Shown here: positions 26,834 through 35,249 of the stretch, piece after piece
How positions within the stretch are numbered: position 1 is the stretch's first letter
Layout: every line of letters starts with the position of its first letter
Assembly (NCBI GenBank): GCA_902363255.1
Contig: CABIZO010000006.1
Coordinates: forward strand, 175,646 to 239,645
Source: Peptostreptococcaceae bacterium
GTDB lineage: Bacteria > Bacillota > Clostridia > Peptostreptococcales > Peptostreptococcaceae
DNA: 64,000 nt
Direction of reading: 5' to 3'
Program-made: the position numbers and the translations under genes
The notes under the pieces: generated by a model
Seen by the model: the letters and a program-made list of their open reading frames with translations, nothing else
What the model was told of the DNA's origin: nothing
Database searches by the model: none

Positions 26834-26865
26834 TTTTAGTACACAATATATAACAATTGCGAAGT

Positions 26866-26899
26866 AAACAGTTATAATATAATTATATTATAACTGTTT
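26866..26899 (-). terminator. Palindrome overlapping the tnpC stop
   Basis: Perfect palindrome AAACAGTTATAATAT / ATATTATAACTGTTT with an AATT centre. It spans the tnpC stop codon and probably ends the tnpABC transcript. Confidence 0.5.
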
Positions 26900-27268
26900 A
26901 TATAAATCAGCATAATTAATCTTAATCTGTTCTCTAAGTTCCTTGTTTTCTTCTTCAAGTCTTTTAATTTTTCTTTTTAAACTTGCGATAATTGCATCTT
27001 TATTATTATCATTCATCTCTCTTTTAACTTGTGATGGAGTAGGTACTTGTGATTGTTGATATCTAAGAGTTTCAATCCGTTCTCTAATATCGTTATTATC
27101 ATATAGAGTCTTTTTGGTAACTCCACTTTCATTTGCAACACTATTAAAATTAATAGCCTTTTGAGCTTTTATAAGTCTTTGTATTGCTTTATCAACCTTT
27201 TCTTGTGTCATAGCCTTTCGTTTACTATGCAATTCTTTTAAATGTTCTGTACGGTTATAATTACTCAT
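26888..27268 (-). CDS. tnpC: Tn554 TnpC-like accessory protein
   Basis: 126 aa, basic and helical. A helix-turn-helix-like segment (INFNSVANESGVTKKTLYDN, residues about 39-58) precedes a C-terminal coiled coil (SLKRKIKRLEEENKELREQI, about 95-114). This matches the TnpC/DUF6262 proteins of Tn554-family transposons, which are not catalytic but affect insertion efficiency and orientation. It starts 5 bp after the tnpB stop, completing the order tnpA-tnpB-tnpC. Confidence 0.85.
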   Translation of the reverse strand: MSNYNRTEHLKELHSKRKAMTQEKVDKAIQRLIKAQKAINFNSVANESGVTKKTLYDNNDIRERIETLRYQQSQVPTPSQVKREMNDNNKDAIIASLKRKIKRLEEENKELREQIKINYADLYKQL

Positions 27269-27272
27269 TAAT

Positions 27273-29381
27273 TCACCTTCTTTTTAACTTATCTAATCTA
27301 CTGTAAATCATATTTCCTTGTGATATTTTAGAATAAATATCTTCATACAATTTTAATAATTCTTCATTTTCATTTACAATTTCAGTTCTATTATATATTT
27401 TAGCATTTTCAATCATAGTTTTAGTTGAATTTATTAGTATTTCATACTTATTAATATCACCTTCAAATGCTCCAACACATAGGTCTTTACAAGGACTTCC
27501 ACCATTACAAGTTAGGCAAGGTGGATGCTTCGCATAATCACATTTACCATTTGCTCTTTGCATACAAGTACCATACGGTGTATTAATAGCATTTAACTTA
27601 TGGTTTGTATATAACATATCTATAATATCAGATGGGATTTCCCCATCATTTTCTTCTTTTAATTTATCACTTTCATCAAAACTAAATATACCTTGTTTTA
27701 TTGCTTTATCAAATACTTTTCTTTTTGTATCATCAAGTAATTTGGCATATCTCATTGTCATTTCTGGTGAGGCATGAGCCAATAATTCTTGAACTGTAAG
27801 TATATCAGCACCACCGTTAAGCATTTTTATAGCATAGGTGTGTCTAAAAGAGTGATTTTTAAAATGATACCTATTACCAAGTTCATCAGTTATATTATAA
27901 TCTACTGCTAATAAATTAAGTTTTTCTCTAATCCAACCTTGACTATATGGTTTGCCTTTTCGAGAACCCTTATATCTAACAAATATATAATTTTTAGGGT
28001 TATTATCTTCATTACTATACTGTTTAGAATTATCAATTAATACTGCCAACATATTAGCAAGTTCATCATCTATAGGTATTCTATGTCCTTCGACATAGGT
28101 TTTTTCTATATTAGTTTCAATCCAAAACTTATTATTTAATTTAACTAAGCAATCTTGTTTCAATCCTAATACATCGGATACCCTAAGTCCTGTTTTAAGC
28201 ATAATATAAACTATTGGTATAACTTCTTCATGTAGGTAATTTATATTATTAAATAGTTGTTCTAATACATAATCAGGAATATAATCTATTTGGTCTTGTG
28301 ACTTTTTAGGTATATTAGGTTTATCCTCGGTAAATATTAATGTTCTAACATCTTTCTTAGGAGCTATATCATATTCTCTGATTTGAATATCTGATAAAAA
28401 TTTTGCTACACACGATATAGATGTGGCTATATATCGTTTAGGATTGGAATTCCTATTATTTAAGCTTTCAGTAGCATAGATATTCAGCCATTCGATATAT
28501 TTTAATATATGTTGTCTATCTAAATTTTTTAAATCGTTCCATGTAGGTTCTAATTTTAATATAAAGTTAATAAATTTTGGAATATAATTTAAATATTTAA
28601 TAGCTGTATTCCATGAAAATTTATTATTATTAAGTAATCTCAGTTTTATATATTGTTTTAAACTTTTTCTAATTTCTATATTATCTATTTCGCTAAAATT
28701 TATAAAGTAACGACCACTAGATTCTGAATAGTTTATTCCATAACGTTCTAAATTCCGAATATCCCATTTGTCTTTTTCCCATTCATCTCTTTCATCTATA
28801 ATTTTACAAAAACTATTAACCATATATTTGAAAAAATTAGCTATAGCAGTATTCTTCATACAATCTTTATTATATAGTTTTGAATTGGTATTGTTTTTTT
28901 CAAGTATCTTTATGCCATTATTATTTAGCCAATCTATCCATTGAATGTTAGCTTTATCAAAGTTTAATTCAAGCATTGAATTAGTATTTGGATACTTCTC
29001 ATTTATAAATTTTGAAAACTGTCGGAGGTAATTAGATTGTCCTTTTAATGTTGACTGTAATCCCCACTCATCGGTAAATAGCTTATTATATATAATGAAC
29101 TTAATTTCTGTATTTAAATTTTTATTGTTAATAGAAAAATGTATATTTTTATGGTCATATTTATAATTCGCAACTTGTTCTTTAAATTGTTCAATATTTC
29201 CAAAAAAATCTATATCCCAAGTATTATTTTCTAAAAAATAAGTGGTAGGTATTTCCGTATATGTTACCGATTTATCTTTATTTATCTTCTTTTCAGTGTA
29301 CTTTGATAGAGTTTCAGTTATTTTATCATTAGAATTATTTAGTGTGCCTTGTCTAAAAATACTTGTTGTATTAGTTGTCAT
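27273..29381 (-). CDS. tnpB: Tn554 TnpB-like tyrosine recombinase
   Basis: 702 aa, the long recombinase of the Tn554 set. Catalytic residues of the integrase family are visible: R in MLKTGLRVSDVLGLK (residues about 395-409), HSFRH (HxxR, about 513-517), LLAHASPEMTMRYAKL with the second His and the nucleophile Tyr (about 533-548). After the catalytic domain, residues about 600-640 contain eight clustered cysteines that look like a metal-binding module. The start overlaps the tnpA end by 11 bp, so the two are translationally coupled. Confidence 0.9.
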   Translation of the reverse strand: MTTNTTSIFRQGTLNNSNDKITETLSKYTEKKINKDKSVTYTEIPTTYFLENNTWDIDFFGNIEQFKEQVANYKYDHKNIHFSINNKNLNTEIKFIIYNKLFTDEWGLQSTLKGQSNYLRQFSKFINEKYPNTNSMLELNFDKANIQWIDWLNNNGIKILEKNNTNSKLYNKDCMKNTAIANFFKYMVNSFCKIIDERDEWEKDKWDIRNLERYGINYSESSGRYFINFSEIDNIEIRKSLKQYIKLRLLNNNKFSWNTAIKYLNYIPKFINFILKLEPTWNDLKNLDRQHILKYIEWLNIYATESLNNRNSNPKRYIATSISCVAKFLSDIQIREYDIAPKKDVRTLIFTEDKPNIPKKSQDQIDYIPDYVLEQLFNNINYLHEEVIPIVYIMLKTGLRVSDVLGLKQDCLVKLNNKFWIETNIEKTYVEGHRIPIDDELANMLAVLIDNSKQYSNEDNNPKNYIFVRYKGSRKGKPYSQGWIREKLNLLAVDYNITDELGNRYHFKNHSFRHTYAIKMLNGGADILTVQELLAHASPEMTMRYAKLLDDTKRKVFDKAIKQGIFSFDESDKLKEENDGEIPSDIIDMLYTNHKLNAINTPYGTCMQRANGKCDYAKHPPCLTCNGGSPCKDLCVGAFEGDINKYEILINSTKTMIENAKIYNRTEIVNENEELLKLYEDIYSKISQGNMIYSRLDKLKRR

Positions 29382-30504
29382 TAGTACCTCCCTTAGTTAT
29401 CTTAAATGATGGTTGTGCTATCTCCCAATTAGCCCTTATATCTTCGTCAGAAGGGTGTAGATACATATTCATAGTCGTTTGTATTTGTGAGTGTCCTAAT
29501 CTCTCTTGTACCTGTTTTATATCCTTTGTAGTCTGATAATAAATAGTAGCGTGAGTATGCCTTAAGAGGTGAGCATGTACATCTATTCCTATTTTCTTTT
29601 TAAGCCTCTTAAACAAATCACTAACATCTTGATATTCTAAAGGTTGCCCTTTATTTTTACCTCTTAATTTTACAAAAACAAAATTAGTATCTATTTCTAA
29701 TTCATCTAAAATATCATAAGCATAGTCATCAAATAAATCTATCAATTCTTGTGATATATGTATTTCTCTTTCTCCTGTTTTTAACATCGCACAATTAGGA
29801 AGTTCACCTCTATCAACTAATTTAATTCTATGACCTTTGTTATGGTCAAATACAATATCCTCAATGAATAAAGATAAGGCTTCGCCTATTCTAAGTCCTG
29901 TTTCGTATAATAATTTAATTAAAAATTCATCTCTTATATTAGTTGTAGCGTCATATACCTTTTGCATTTCTTCTTTAGTTAGAACTTTAATCTTACGTCT
30001 TGGTTCTTTTATTTTAAGTATATTCTTACTTGATGGTTTATCTTTATTTACATGGTGTAAAAATCCTTTATAATGTTTATGTCCTCCTGTGAATACTTGT
30101 TTCATAAGTTTATCGACCATATCATTATTTATTTCTTCTGTCCTATATAAATAGTCATAGAAGTTTGTTACAACTGTTATAGTCAGATTGACTGTTTTTT
30201 CTGTTCTCTTTGCTTTAGTTGACTTTATATTAACTATCTTACCACTTTCATATGGATTTCTAAGCCATCCTACAAAATTAGATAGTATGTTGATATTTAC
30301 ATTTCTATAATCTACATTTATTTCTTTAAGGTATTCAAAGTATAGTTTCAAAGAGTAAGCATAGGTCTTTTGAGTATTAAAACTCTTTTCACTATTATCT
30401 ATATATTTCAAATATCTTGCTACGGGTATTATGGGTAATCCATTATCGTCAAGTAATAAATATCTTCTTTGGTTATTATCTAATTTTACTTCTTGTACTT
30501 TCAT
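29371..30504 (-). CDS. tnpA: Tn554 TnpA-like tyrosine recombinase
   Basis: 377 aa. A SAM-like N-terminal DNA-binding domain (residues about 20-130) precedes a catalytic domain with R (YETGLRIGEALSL, about 203-215), HLLRHTHAT (HxxR, about 323-331) and LGHSQIQTTMNMYLHP (His and nucleophile Tyr, about 344-359). The gene is closest to the transposon's right end, as tnpA is in Tn554. AAGGTGAAC-type site before the ATG. TnpA and TnpB act together in cutting and joining at the core sequence. Confidence 0.9.
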   Translation of the reverse strand: MKVQEVKLDNNQRRYLLLDDNGLPIIPVARYLKYIDNSEKSFNTQKTYAYSLKLYFEYLKEINVDYRNVNINILSNFVGWLRNPYESGKIVNIKSTKAKRTEKTVNLTITVVTNFYDYLYRTEEINNDMVDKLMKQVFTGGHKHYKGFLHHVNKDKPSSKNILKIKEPRRKIKVLTKEEMQKVYDATTNIRDEFLIKLLYETGLRIGEALSLFIEDIVFDHNKGHRIKLVDRGELPNCAMLKTGEREIHISQELIDLFDDYAYDILDELEIDTNFVFVKLRGKNKGQPLEYQDVSDLFKRLKKKIGIDVHAHLLRHTHATIYYQTTKDIKQVQERLGHSQIQTTMNMYLHPSDEDIRANWEIAQPSFKITKGGTNDN

Positions 30505-30614
30505 CTTTAGTTCACCTTCTTCTTGCTTAGTTTGTACTTATTCATCACATATTATACTATACTTAATATACTAATAATACTGACTATATTTAGTAATTAA
30601 TCTATATAAAAAAA

Positions 30615-30656
30615 GATATAGGATTTGGTAGTAATTTATACTAACTATCCTATATC
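30615..30656. other. Inverted repeat near the tnpA end of the transposon
   Basis: Perfect 10-bp arms GATATAGGAT / ATCCTATATC enclosing GGTAGT / ACTAAC, about 20 bp inside the inferred right junction. It may be a recombinase-binding site or stop incoming transcription. Apart from this and a likely tnpA promoter, I see nothing else between 30505 and 30679. Confidence 0.45.
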
Positions 30657-30679
30657 TATAATACTATATTTAAAAATAT

Positions 30680-31331
30680 AGCAACAAGTTTCTTTTGGAG
30701 ACATAAAATTCTTGATTGCATAAGTGCATTTTTAGGAACTGGCCATGTTGATGGCTTAATAGAGGCAGATGAGGTATTTTTTGCTGAAAACTTTAAAGGA
30801 ACAAAAACTATTAATATGCCAAGAGAATCTCATAAAAGAGGGAAATCTATTAAAAAGAGAGGTATATCTAAAGAGCAAATATGTGTAGCTACAGCCTTAG
30901 ATAGACAAGGTAATTTAATAATAGAACCCTTATGCAAAGGTAGAATGACATATAAAGAACTTGAAAATCTATATAAAGGTCATATAGGTGAGAATTCTAT
31001 ATTATGCACAGATAGCCACAAATCTTATATTAGATTTGCTACAGATTTCAATTTAGACCATAAACGTATAAAAACAGGTAAGCATAAAGAAGATATTTAC
31101 CATATTCAACATATAAATAGTTTACATAGCAATTTAAAGAGATGGATGGGAAGATTTAATGGTGTGGCAAGTAAATATATTTCTAACTATATGCACTGGT
31201 TTAAATGGTTGAAAATATTTGAAAATGATAAAGACTCTATTAAAACTAAGAATTTTATTGTACAAAGCAATGTAGTATATGCTTACACTAAAGTAAAAGA
31301 TTTTAAATTAAGAACACTACAATTTGTATAA
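30680..31331 (+). pseudogene. IS1595-family transposase, C-terminal part
   Basis: Continues the frame broken at 16864. It begins ATSFFWRHKILDC and carries the catalytic domain: first Asp in LIEADEVFF, second Asp in CTDSHKSY, and NSLHSNLKRWMGRFNG for the Asn and Lys of a DDNK-type site. It has no start codon of its own at the break; the first ATG (30816) falls after the first catalytic Asp. Joined to 16491-16864 it gives about 340 aa, a full-length IS1595 transposase. Confidence 0.92.
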
Positions 31332-31419
31332 ATAGTTATAAAGAAACCAGAAATATAGTATAATGAAAAATAATTACACAATTGTTATATAATGTGAAGC
31401 GAATATAAGGGGGACTACA

Positions 31420-31761
31420 ATGAATAGAAAAACATTAATGGTAAGTGGGTTATTAGTTTGTTTGCTTGGATTAGGTCTTTTATCTATATCATATGCATCA
31501 AACATTTCAAATCCATTTATTATAATTAAAGGGGTATTAAGATTAGAAATAAATGATACACAAATCGAAAAAATATCTGATAACCCATTAATTCTAATAG
31601 GAAAACAATCTACAGATATTATAAATTACATGAGTAATTTAGGCTATATATTTGAAACTCAAGAAGGAAGTGGGTATTTTTTCAATAAGGATAATGAAAC
31701 TATTATTCTTACATCAGAGCAATTCACTAAAAAATATATAACATGGAGATTAAATAATTAG
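31420..31761 (+). CDS. Small exported protein, passenger of the IS1595-family element
   Basis: 113 aa. An N-terminal hydrophobic segment (LLVCLLGLGLLSISYA, residues about 12-27) is followed by a soluble part of about 85 residues. I do not recognise a family. It lies between the transposase and the right inverted repeat, so it is a passenger gene; IS1595 members often carry one. AAGGGGGA stands 6 bp before the ATG, with a possible -10 TATAAT near 31387. It has its own strong terminator. Function unknown. Confidence 0.7.
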   Translation: MNRKTLMVSGLLVCLLGLGLLSISYASNISNPFIIIKGVLRLEINDTQIEKISDNPLILIGKQSTDIINYMSNLGYIFETQEGSGYFFNKDNETIILTSEQFTKKYITWRLNN

Positions 31762-31763
31762 TT

Positions 31764-31793
31764 AAAATAGCGAGATTTTTATCTCGCTATTTT
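31764..31793 (+). terminator. Terminator after the passenger gene
   Basis: Perfect 13-bp stem AAAATAGCGAGAT / ATCTCGCTATTTT with a TTTT loop. A second hairpin, AAAAAGCAG..CTGCTTTTTT, follows at 31831-31863, inside the right end of the IS. Confidence 0.85.
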
Positions 31794-31906
31794 AATATCA
31801 TTAATCAACAATTTTAATAAAATACGAACTAAAAAGCAGAGGTAATACTACCCCTGCTTTTTTATGATAAAATATAAAAATATCAACATTTATTTAAAAC
31901 ATAGCC

Positions 31907-31914
31907 TAAAATTT
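31907..31914. repeat. Right 8-bp target-site duplication of the IS1595-family element
   Basis: TAAAATTT directly follows the right inverted repeat and is identical to 16396-16403. Confidence 0.9.
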
Positions 31915-31929
31915 AATTTTATTATTAAC

Positions 31930-31965
31930 AAAAGCAAAGAAAATTTTCATCTTCTTTGCTTTTTA
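31930..31965 (-). terminator. Terminator of the nickel-protein gene group
   Basis: Perfect 12-bp stem AAAAGCAAAGAA / TTCTTTGCTTTT, 11 bp beyond the stop of the His-rich gene. Confidence 0.75.
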
Positions 31966-31975
31966 TATTACGCAA

Positions 31976-32278
31976 TTACATATGTTTCTTAGCTTCTAAT
32001 AACATCTCATTCGCTTGTTGCATATATTCTATTGCTTTTTCTATATACTCAGCAGTTTCTTCTTTTCCCATTTCTTTGGCTTTACTTACCCATTCTCTAA
32101 AACCTTCTTCGTGAGATTCATTGTGATTAACCCAATGTACTAATAAAATATTTAAAGTTTTTTCATCCTTACTCACTTCTTCCTCATGGCAGTGCCCTCC
32201 GCACCCACATTCAGTATGTACGTGATCATGATCATGATGGTGACCTTCATGATATAAAGCTATATTTTTATGGAACAT
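31976..32278 (-). CDS. His/Cys-rich putative nickel-binding protein
   Basis: 100 aa. Residues about 9-33 hold eight histidines and three cysteines (HEGHHHDHDHVHTECGCGGH), a likely metal store. The remainder is helical and charged, ending in a segment like those of small helical-bundle proteins (EYIEKAIEYMQQANEMLLEA). Together with CooT upstream this suggests nickel storage or delivery for CooS and AcsB, in the manner of the His-rich CooJ, although the histidines here are N-terminal. GGGGGAG ribosome site. Last gene of a three-gene unit. Copper or zinc binding cannot be excluded. Confidence 0.7.
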   Translation of the reverse strand: MFHKNIALYHEGHHHDHDHVHTECGCGGHCHEEEVSKDEKTLNILLVHWVNHNESHEEGFREWVSKAKEMGKEETAEYIEKAIEYMQQANEMLLEAKKHM

Positions 32279-32291
32279 TTTAAACTCCCCC

Positions 32292-32708
32292 TTATTTTAT
32301 ATTAAATTCCCTTTTTATTATTTTGATTGTGTCTTTAATTAATAATGATAATGGTTTTCCTTCTATACCTATTACTTCAAAATTTTCTGGCATTATCGGT
32401 AATAATATTTTAAATGCTTCACTATCACATACAGCCTCACTTATGGCACTTGTTACTTCTCCCATCATAGCGTTTGGCATAACAATCGAGATAGGCGAAA
32501 CAATTATATTAGCTTTTTTTGAAGATACTACTATAGCATTTTCTCCTGTTGCACCTTTATTAGCATGTGCCTTCATCATAGCACTTGTTGCTATTGAATT
32601 TGTACCTAATGCATATATTTCTATATATGTTGGTAATTCTTCTCTTAAAGCGCTAACAACCTGGGCTCCTATACCTCCACCCATTCCGTCTATTACTGCA
32701 ATTATCAT
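32292..32708 (-). CDS. DUF3842 family protein
   Basis: 138 aa. The start MIIAVIDGMGGGIGAQVV is a glycine-rich nucleotide-binding-like loop, typical of DUF3842. No catalytic role is known to me. The gene lies between cooT (24 bp upstream) and the His-rich gene (13 bp downstream), so a part in nickel handling or CODH maturation is suggested by position only. AGGGGTAGG stands before the ATG. Confidence 0.8.
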   Translation of the reverse strand: MIIAVIDGMGGGIGAQVVSALREELPTYIEIYALGTNSIATSAMMKAHANKGATGENAIVVSSKKANIIVSPISIVMPNAMMGEVTSAISEAVCDSEAFKILLPIMPENFEVIGIEGKPLSLLIKDTIKIIKREFNIK

Positions 32709-32732
32709 ATTGACCTACCCCTGATTTAATTT

Positions 32733-32924
32733 TTATTTTTCTGCTAAAATTATTTTGTGGTCCATTAATCTTATTTCTTTAATAAAACCATCGATTATTT
32801 TTTGTTCTCCTAATAAGTCTGTTAAATAAACTTTCCCTTCAGTTGGATCTACGTTTACCACATTTTCCATTACTTTTTCTAATTTATTATCTTTTCCTAA
32901 TACAAATGCAGATGATTCACACAT
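32733..32924 (-). CDS. cooT: CooT-like nickel-binding protein
   Basis: 63 aa, beginning MCESSAF. The Cys at position 2 is the nickel ligand in Rhodospirillum CooT, a small dimeric chaperone needed for CODH nickel insertion. The beta-rich remainder (KIIDGFIKEIRLMDHKIILA) fits the family. I place the start at 32924 because AAGGGGGA stands 6 bp upstream; an in-frame ATG 26 codons earlier would add a hydrophobic, non-homologous extension. First gene of the CooT-DUF3842-His-rich unit. Confidence 0.85.
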   Translation of the reverse strand: MCESSAFVLGKDNKLEKVMENVVNVDPTEGKVYLTDLLGEQKIIDGFIKEIRLMDHKIILAEK

Positions 32925-33091
32925 ATAAAAATCCCCCTTAATTATAAATCTAATCAAAAAAAAGATTTCTAAAGGCATTACAATACCATAAGAAACCTTC
33001 ATGATCTCATTTACAAATTTTTTCTATTACCATAAGTATATACTTATATTATTTACAAGTCAAATACTTAAATTTAATTAATATGTAAAAT

Positions 33092-33125
33092 AAAAACAGA
33101 TAATAATTTTATATTATCTGTTTTT
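33092..33125 (-). terminator. Terminator after the corrinoid activator gene
   Basis: Stem AAAAACAGATAAT / ATTATCTGTTTTT, perfect 13 bp, 16 bp past the stop. It separates that gene from the cooT unit. Confidence 0.85.
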
Positions 33126-33140
33126 ATTTTTTATCTAATT

Positions 33141-35069
33141 TTACTCTAATAAATCTCTTACTGTTGGGAACTGATCTATATTAGTATGAGGTAAAAAGCA
33201 TGATGATACAAACTCATCCATATATGTAGGATATACGCTAAGCTCTACATAAGTCATTTGAGAGGCTATTTCTTCTAATTTACGCTTTGCATCTGAACTA
33301 ATTAAAGTTAAGTATGATCCAACTAATGAACTGTTTCCTATGTATTGGAATTTATCTCTATCTACATCTGGTAATAATCCTATTAATATAGAATTTTCTA
33401 TATCTAAATTATTTCCTATACCACCAGCTATATACACTTTATCAATTACATCAAAGTCCATCCCTAAACTTTCTATTAATACTGATGCTCCAGAATAAAT
33501 TGCACCTTTAGCTCTTATAAAAGAGTCTATGTCTACTTCATTTATTACTAAATCATTTTCTAAATGGTCATAATCTTCTTTGAAAGCTAGTACATATTCT
33601 CCTATTTCATGCTCATTAAATCTAACTCTTTTATTATCTAATCCTCTTTGAATTTTTCCTCTTCTATCTATCACCTTTGTAAGCAACATTTGGCAAATTA
33701 AATCTATTATCCCTGATCCACAAATACCTATAGGTTCACAATCACCTATAATTTGAAGTTCTGGTTCTAAAGTATCTTTATTTATTTTAACTTTTTCTAT
33801 AGCACCTGCTGATGCTCTCATACCACAACTTATTCCACCACCTTCAAAAGCAGGTCCAGCTGAACAAGCACAACACATCATAAAATCCTTATTTCCAAAT
33901 ACTATTTCTCCGTTTGTACCTAAGTCTATGAACAATGTATTTTCTTCACTAGCCCATATACCTGCTGAAAGTACTCCTGCTGTTATATCTCCACCAACAT
34001 AACTTGCTACGTTAGGAGATAAGTAAACTAGTGCACTTTCATTCACATTTAGACCTACATTTTCTCCCATAATATTTGGACATTTTAAATAAGGTGGTAT
34101 ATACGGCTCAAGTCTTAAATAATCAGGATAAATACCTAAGAATAATGTGGACATAGTTGTATTTCCTGATAAAACAACTCTTATTACATTATCTTTGCTT
34201 ATCCCTGTTTTATCATAAATAGATTGTATTAATGGATTTATAGTTTCTTCAACTATAGCCTCTTTCATTAATTCAATATTATCTTTTCTTACTGCAAATA
34301 CTATTCTATTTATAACATCTGCACCATATCTAATTTGTGCATTTCCTGATGAAGCTCTTTCCATAACTTCATTAGTTAATAGATTTACTAAGCAAACTAC
34401 TACAGATGTTGTACCTATATCTATAGCTAAACCATATAATTCATTTTCTTTATTTCCAGGTTCAATATTTAATATAGTTATTTTATTCTTTTTCTTTACA
34501 TAAGTTAATGTTATATTAAAATCTTCTTCTCTTAACACTTTTGGTATTTTTCTAAGTATATCTAATCTAAAGTCTATACCAGATACACCTAATTCTTGTC
34601 TAATATATCTTTCTATTCTGTCAACATCACTTATATTATCATCTAGTGATGGTTTCTCTAATTGGATACATTTTTTTACTAAATTAGTACTATAAGTTAA
34701 ACCATTGTCATCTAATAATTCTCTTCCTCTATGATAAAGCTTTTGATCTACTTTTTTATCAGAACCTTCTATTTTCATACCATGCATTGATGATGAAAGT
34801 TTAGATGGAACTTCTATAACCATATCTTCAGTAACTTTTGTAGCACAGGCTAAAATATATCCTTGCTCCCATTCTTCATCACTAATATGGACTGTTTTTT
34901 CAGTATCACATTTCCCCTCTAATAATTTTACTTTACATTTACCACATGATTGATTACCATTGCAAGGTGCATCTATAAAAATATCCGCATTCCTTGCCAC
35001 ATCTAACAATTTTTCGCCCACTTCACATTCTACTTCTTTGTTATGTGATTTAAAAAAAACTTTAGCCAT
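33141..35069 (-). CDS. ASKHA-domain reductive activator of the corrinoid iron-sulfur protein
   Basis: 642 aa. An N-terminal plant-type 2Fe-2S ferredoxin domain (CNGNQSCGKCKV, residues about 36-47, with a fourth Cys near 76) feeds electrons. A C-terminal ASKHA ATPase domain follows, with GLAIDIGTTSVV (about 208-219) and LFIDLGTNGEI (about 377-387). This is the RACo/DUF4445 architecture, which uses ATP to reduce inactive Co(II) of the corrinoid protein back to Co(I). It belongs functionally with AcsCD but is transcribed separately, between two terminators. GGGGTGAG precedes the ATG. Confidence 0.92.
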   Translation of the reverse strand: MAKVFFKSHNKEVECEVGEKLLDVARNADIFIDAPCNGNQSCGKCKVKLLEGKCDTEKTVHISDEEWEQGYILACATKVTEDMVIEVPSKLSSSMHGMKIEGSDKKVDQKLYHRGRELLDDNGLTYSTNLVKKCIQLEKPSLDDNISDVDRIERYIRQELGVSGIDFRLDILRKIPKVLREEDFNITLTYVKKKNKITILNIEPGNKENELYGLAIDIGTTSVVVCLVNLLTNEVMERASSGNAQIRYGADVINRIVFAVRKDNIELMKEAIVEETINPLIQSIYDKTGISKDNVIRVVLSGNTTMSTLFLGIYPDYLRLEPYIPPYLKCPNIMGENVGLNVNESALVYLSPNVASYVGGDITAGVLSAGIWASEENTLFIDLGTNGEIVFGNKDFMMCCACSAGPAFEGGGISCGMRASAGAIEKVKINKDTLEPELQIIGDCEPIGICGSGIIDLICQMLLTKVIDRRGKIQRGLDNKRVRFNEHEIGEYVLAFKEDYDHLENDLVINEVDIDSFIRAKGAIYSGASVLIESLGMDFDVIDKVYIAGGIGNNLDIENSILIGLLPDVDRDKFQYIGNSSLVGSYLTLISSDAKRKLEEIASQMTYVELSVYPTYMDEFVSSCFLPHTNIDQFPTVRDLLE

Positions 35070-35174
35070 TATCTCACCCCAATAAATTATTTTTTAGAAT
35101 CACTCAACCTGCTATCTTATTTTAATAGGTATGAAATTCCCTTATACTATAAAATAATATACTTTTTTCTTAGT

Positions 35175-35215
35175 AAAAAAGCATAGTAAACTTAGCAATC
35201 GTAAATTTACTATGC
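35175..35215 (-). terminator. Terminator of the acetyl-CoA pathway operon
   Basis: Stem GCATAGTAAA..TTA / TAA..TTTACTATGC followed on the minus strand by six U residues, 35 bp after the gcvH stop. Confidence 0.8.
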
Positions 35216-35249
35216 CTTTATTCAATTTATATTTTATTCAAATAAAATA

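Larger units (their letters stand above)
16865..30679. mobile_element. Tn554-like transposon, 13.8 kb
   Basis: Boundaries are inferred from the split transposase. AATAT occurs at both junctions (16860-16864 and 30675-30679), and deleting one copy with the intervening DNA restores the reading frame (GGC ATT AAT ATA GCA ACA). At the right end lie tnpA, tnpB and tnpC, the three-gene recombinase set of Tn554. As in Tn554, the ends are not inverted repeats and there is no target duplication beyond a short core. Cargo runs from 16.9 to 26.8 kb and contains broken genes, so part of it may have arrived by separate events. Confidence 0.8.
16404..31906 (+). mobile_element. IS1595-family insertion sequence, split by a Tn554-like transposon
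   Basis: The ends are GGCTATGTTTTAA (16404-16416) and its exact reverse complement TTAAAACATAGCC (31894-31906). Both are flanked by the identical octamer TAAAATTT, and 8-bp duplications and GG ends are typical of IS1595. Removing 16865-30679 leaves about 1.69 kb that encodes one continuous transposase of about 340 aa and a small passenger gene. The element probably inserted between tRNA-Ser and the nickel-protein genes and was itself hit later. Confidence 0.9.

Noticed and set aside
18660..26858. 17-bp identity CACAATATATAACAATT at 18660-18676 and 26842-26858
   Set aside because: Very AT-rich, so a match of this length is not surprising in 64 kb, and the flanks do not match.
32323..32724. 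Antisense open frame of 133 codons over the DUF3842 gene
   Set aside because: Shadow of a strongly biased real gene; no ribosome site or family resemblance.
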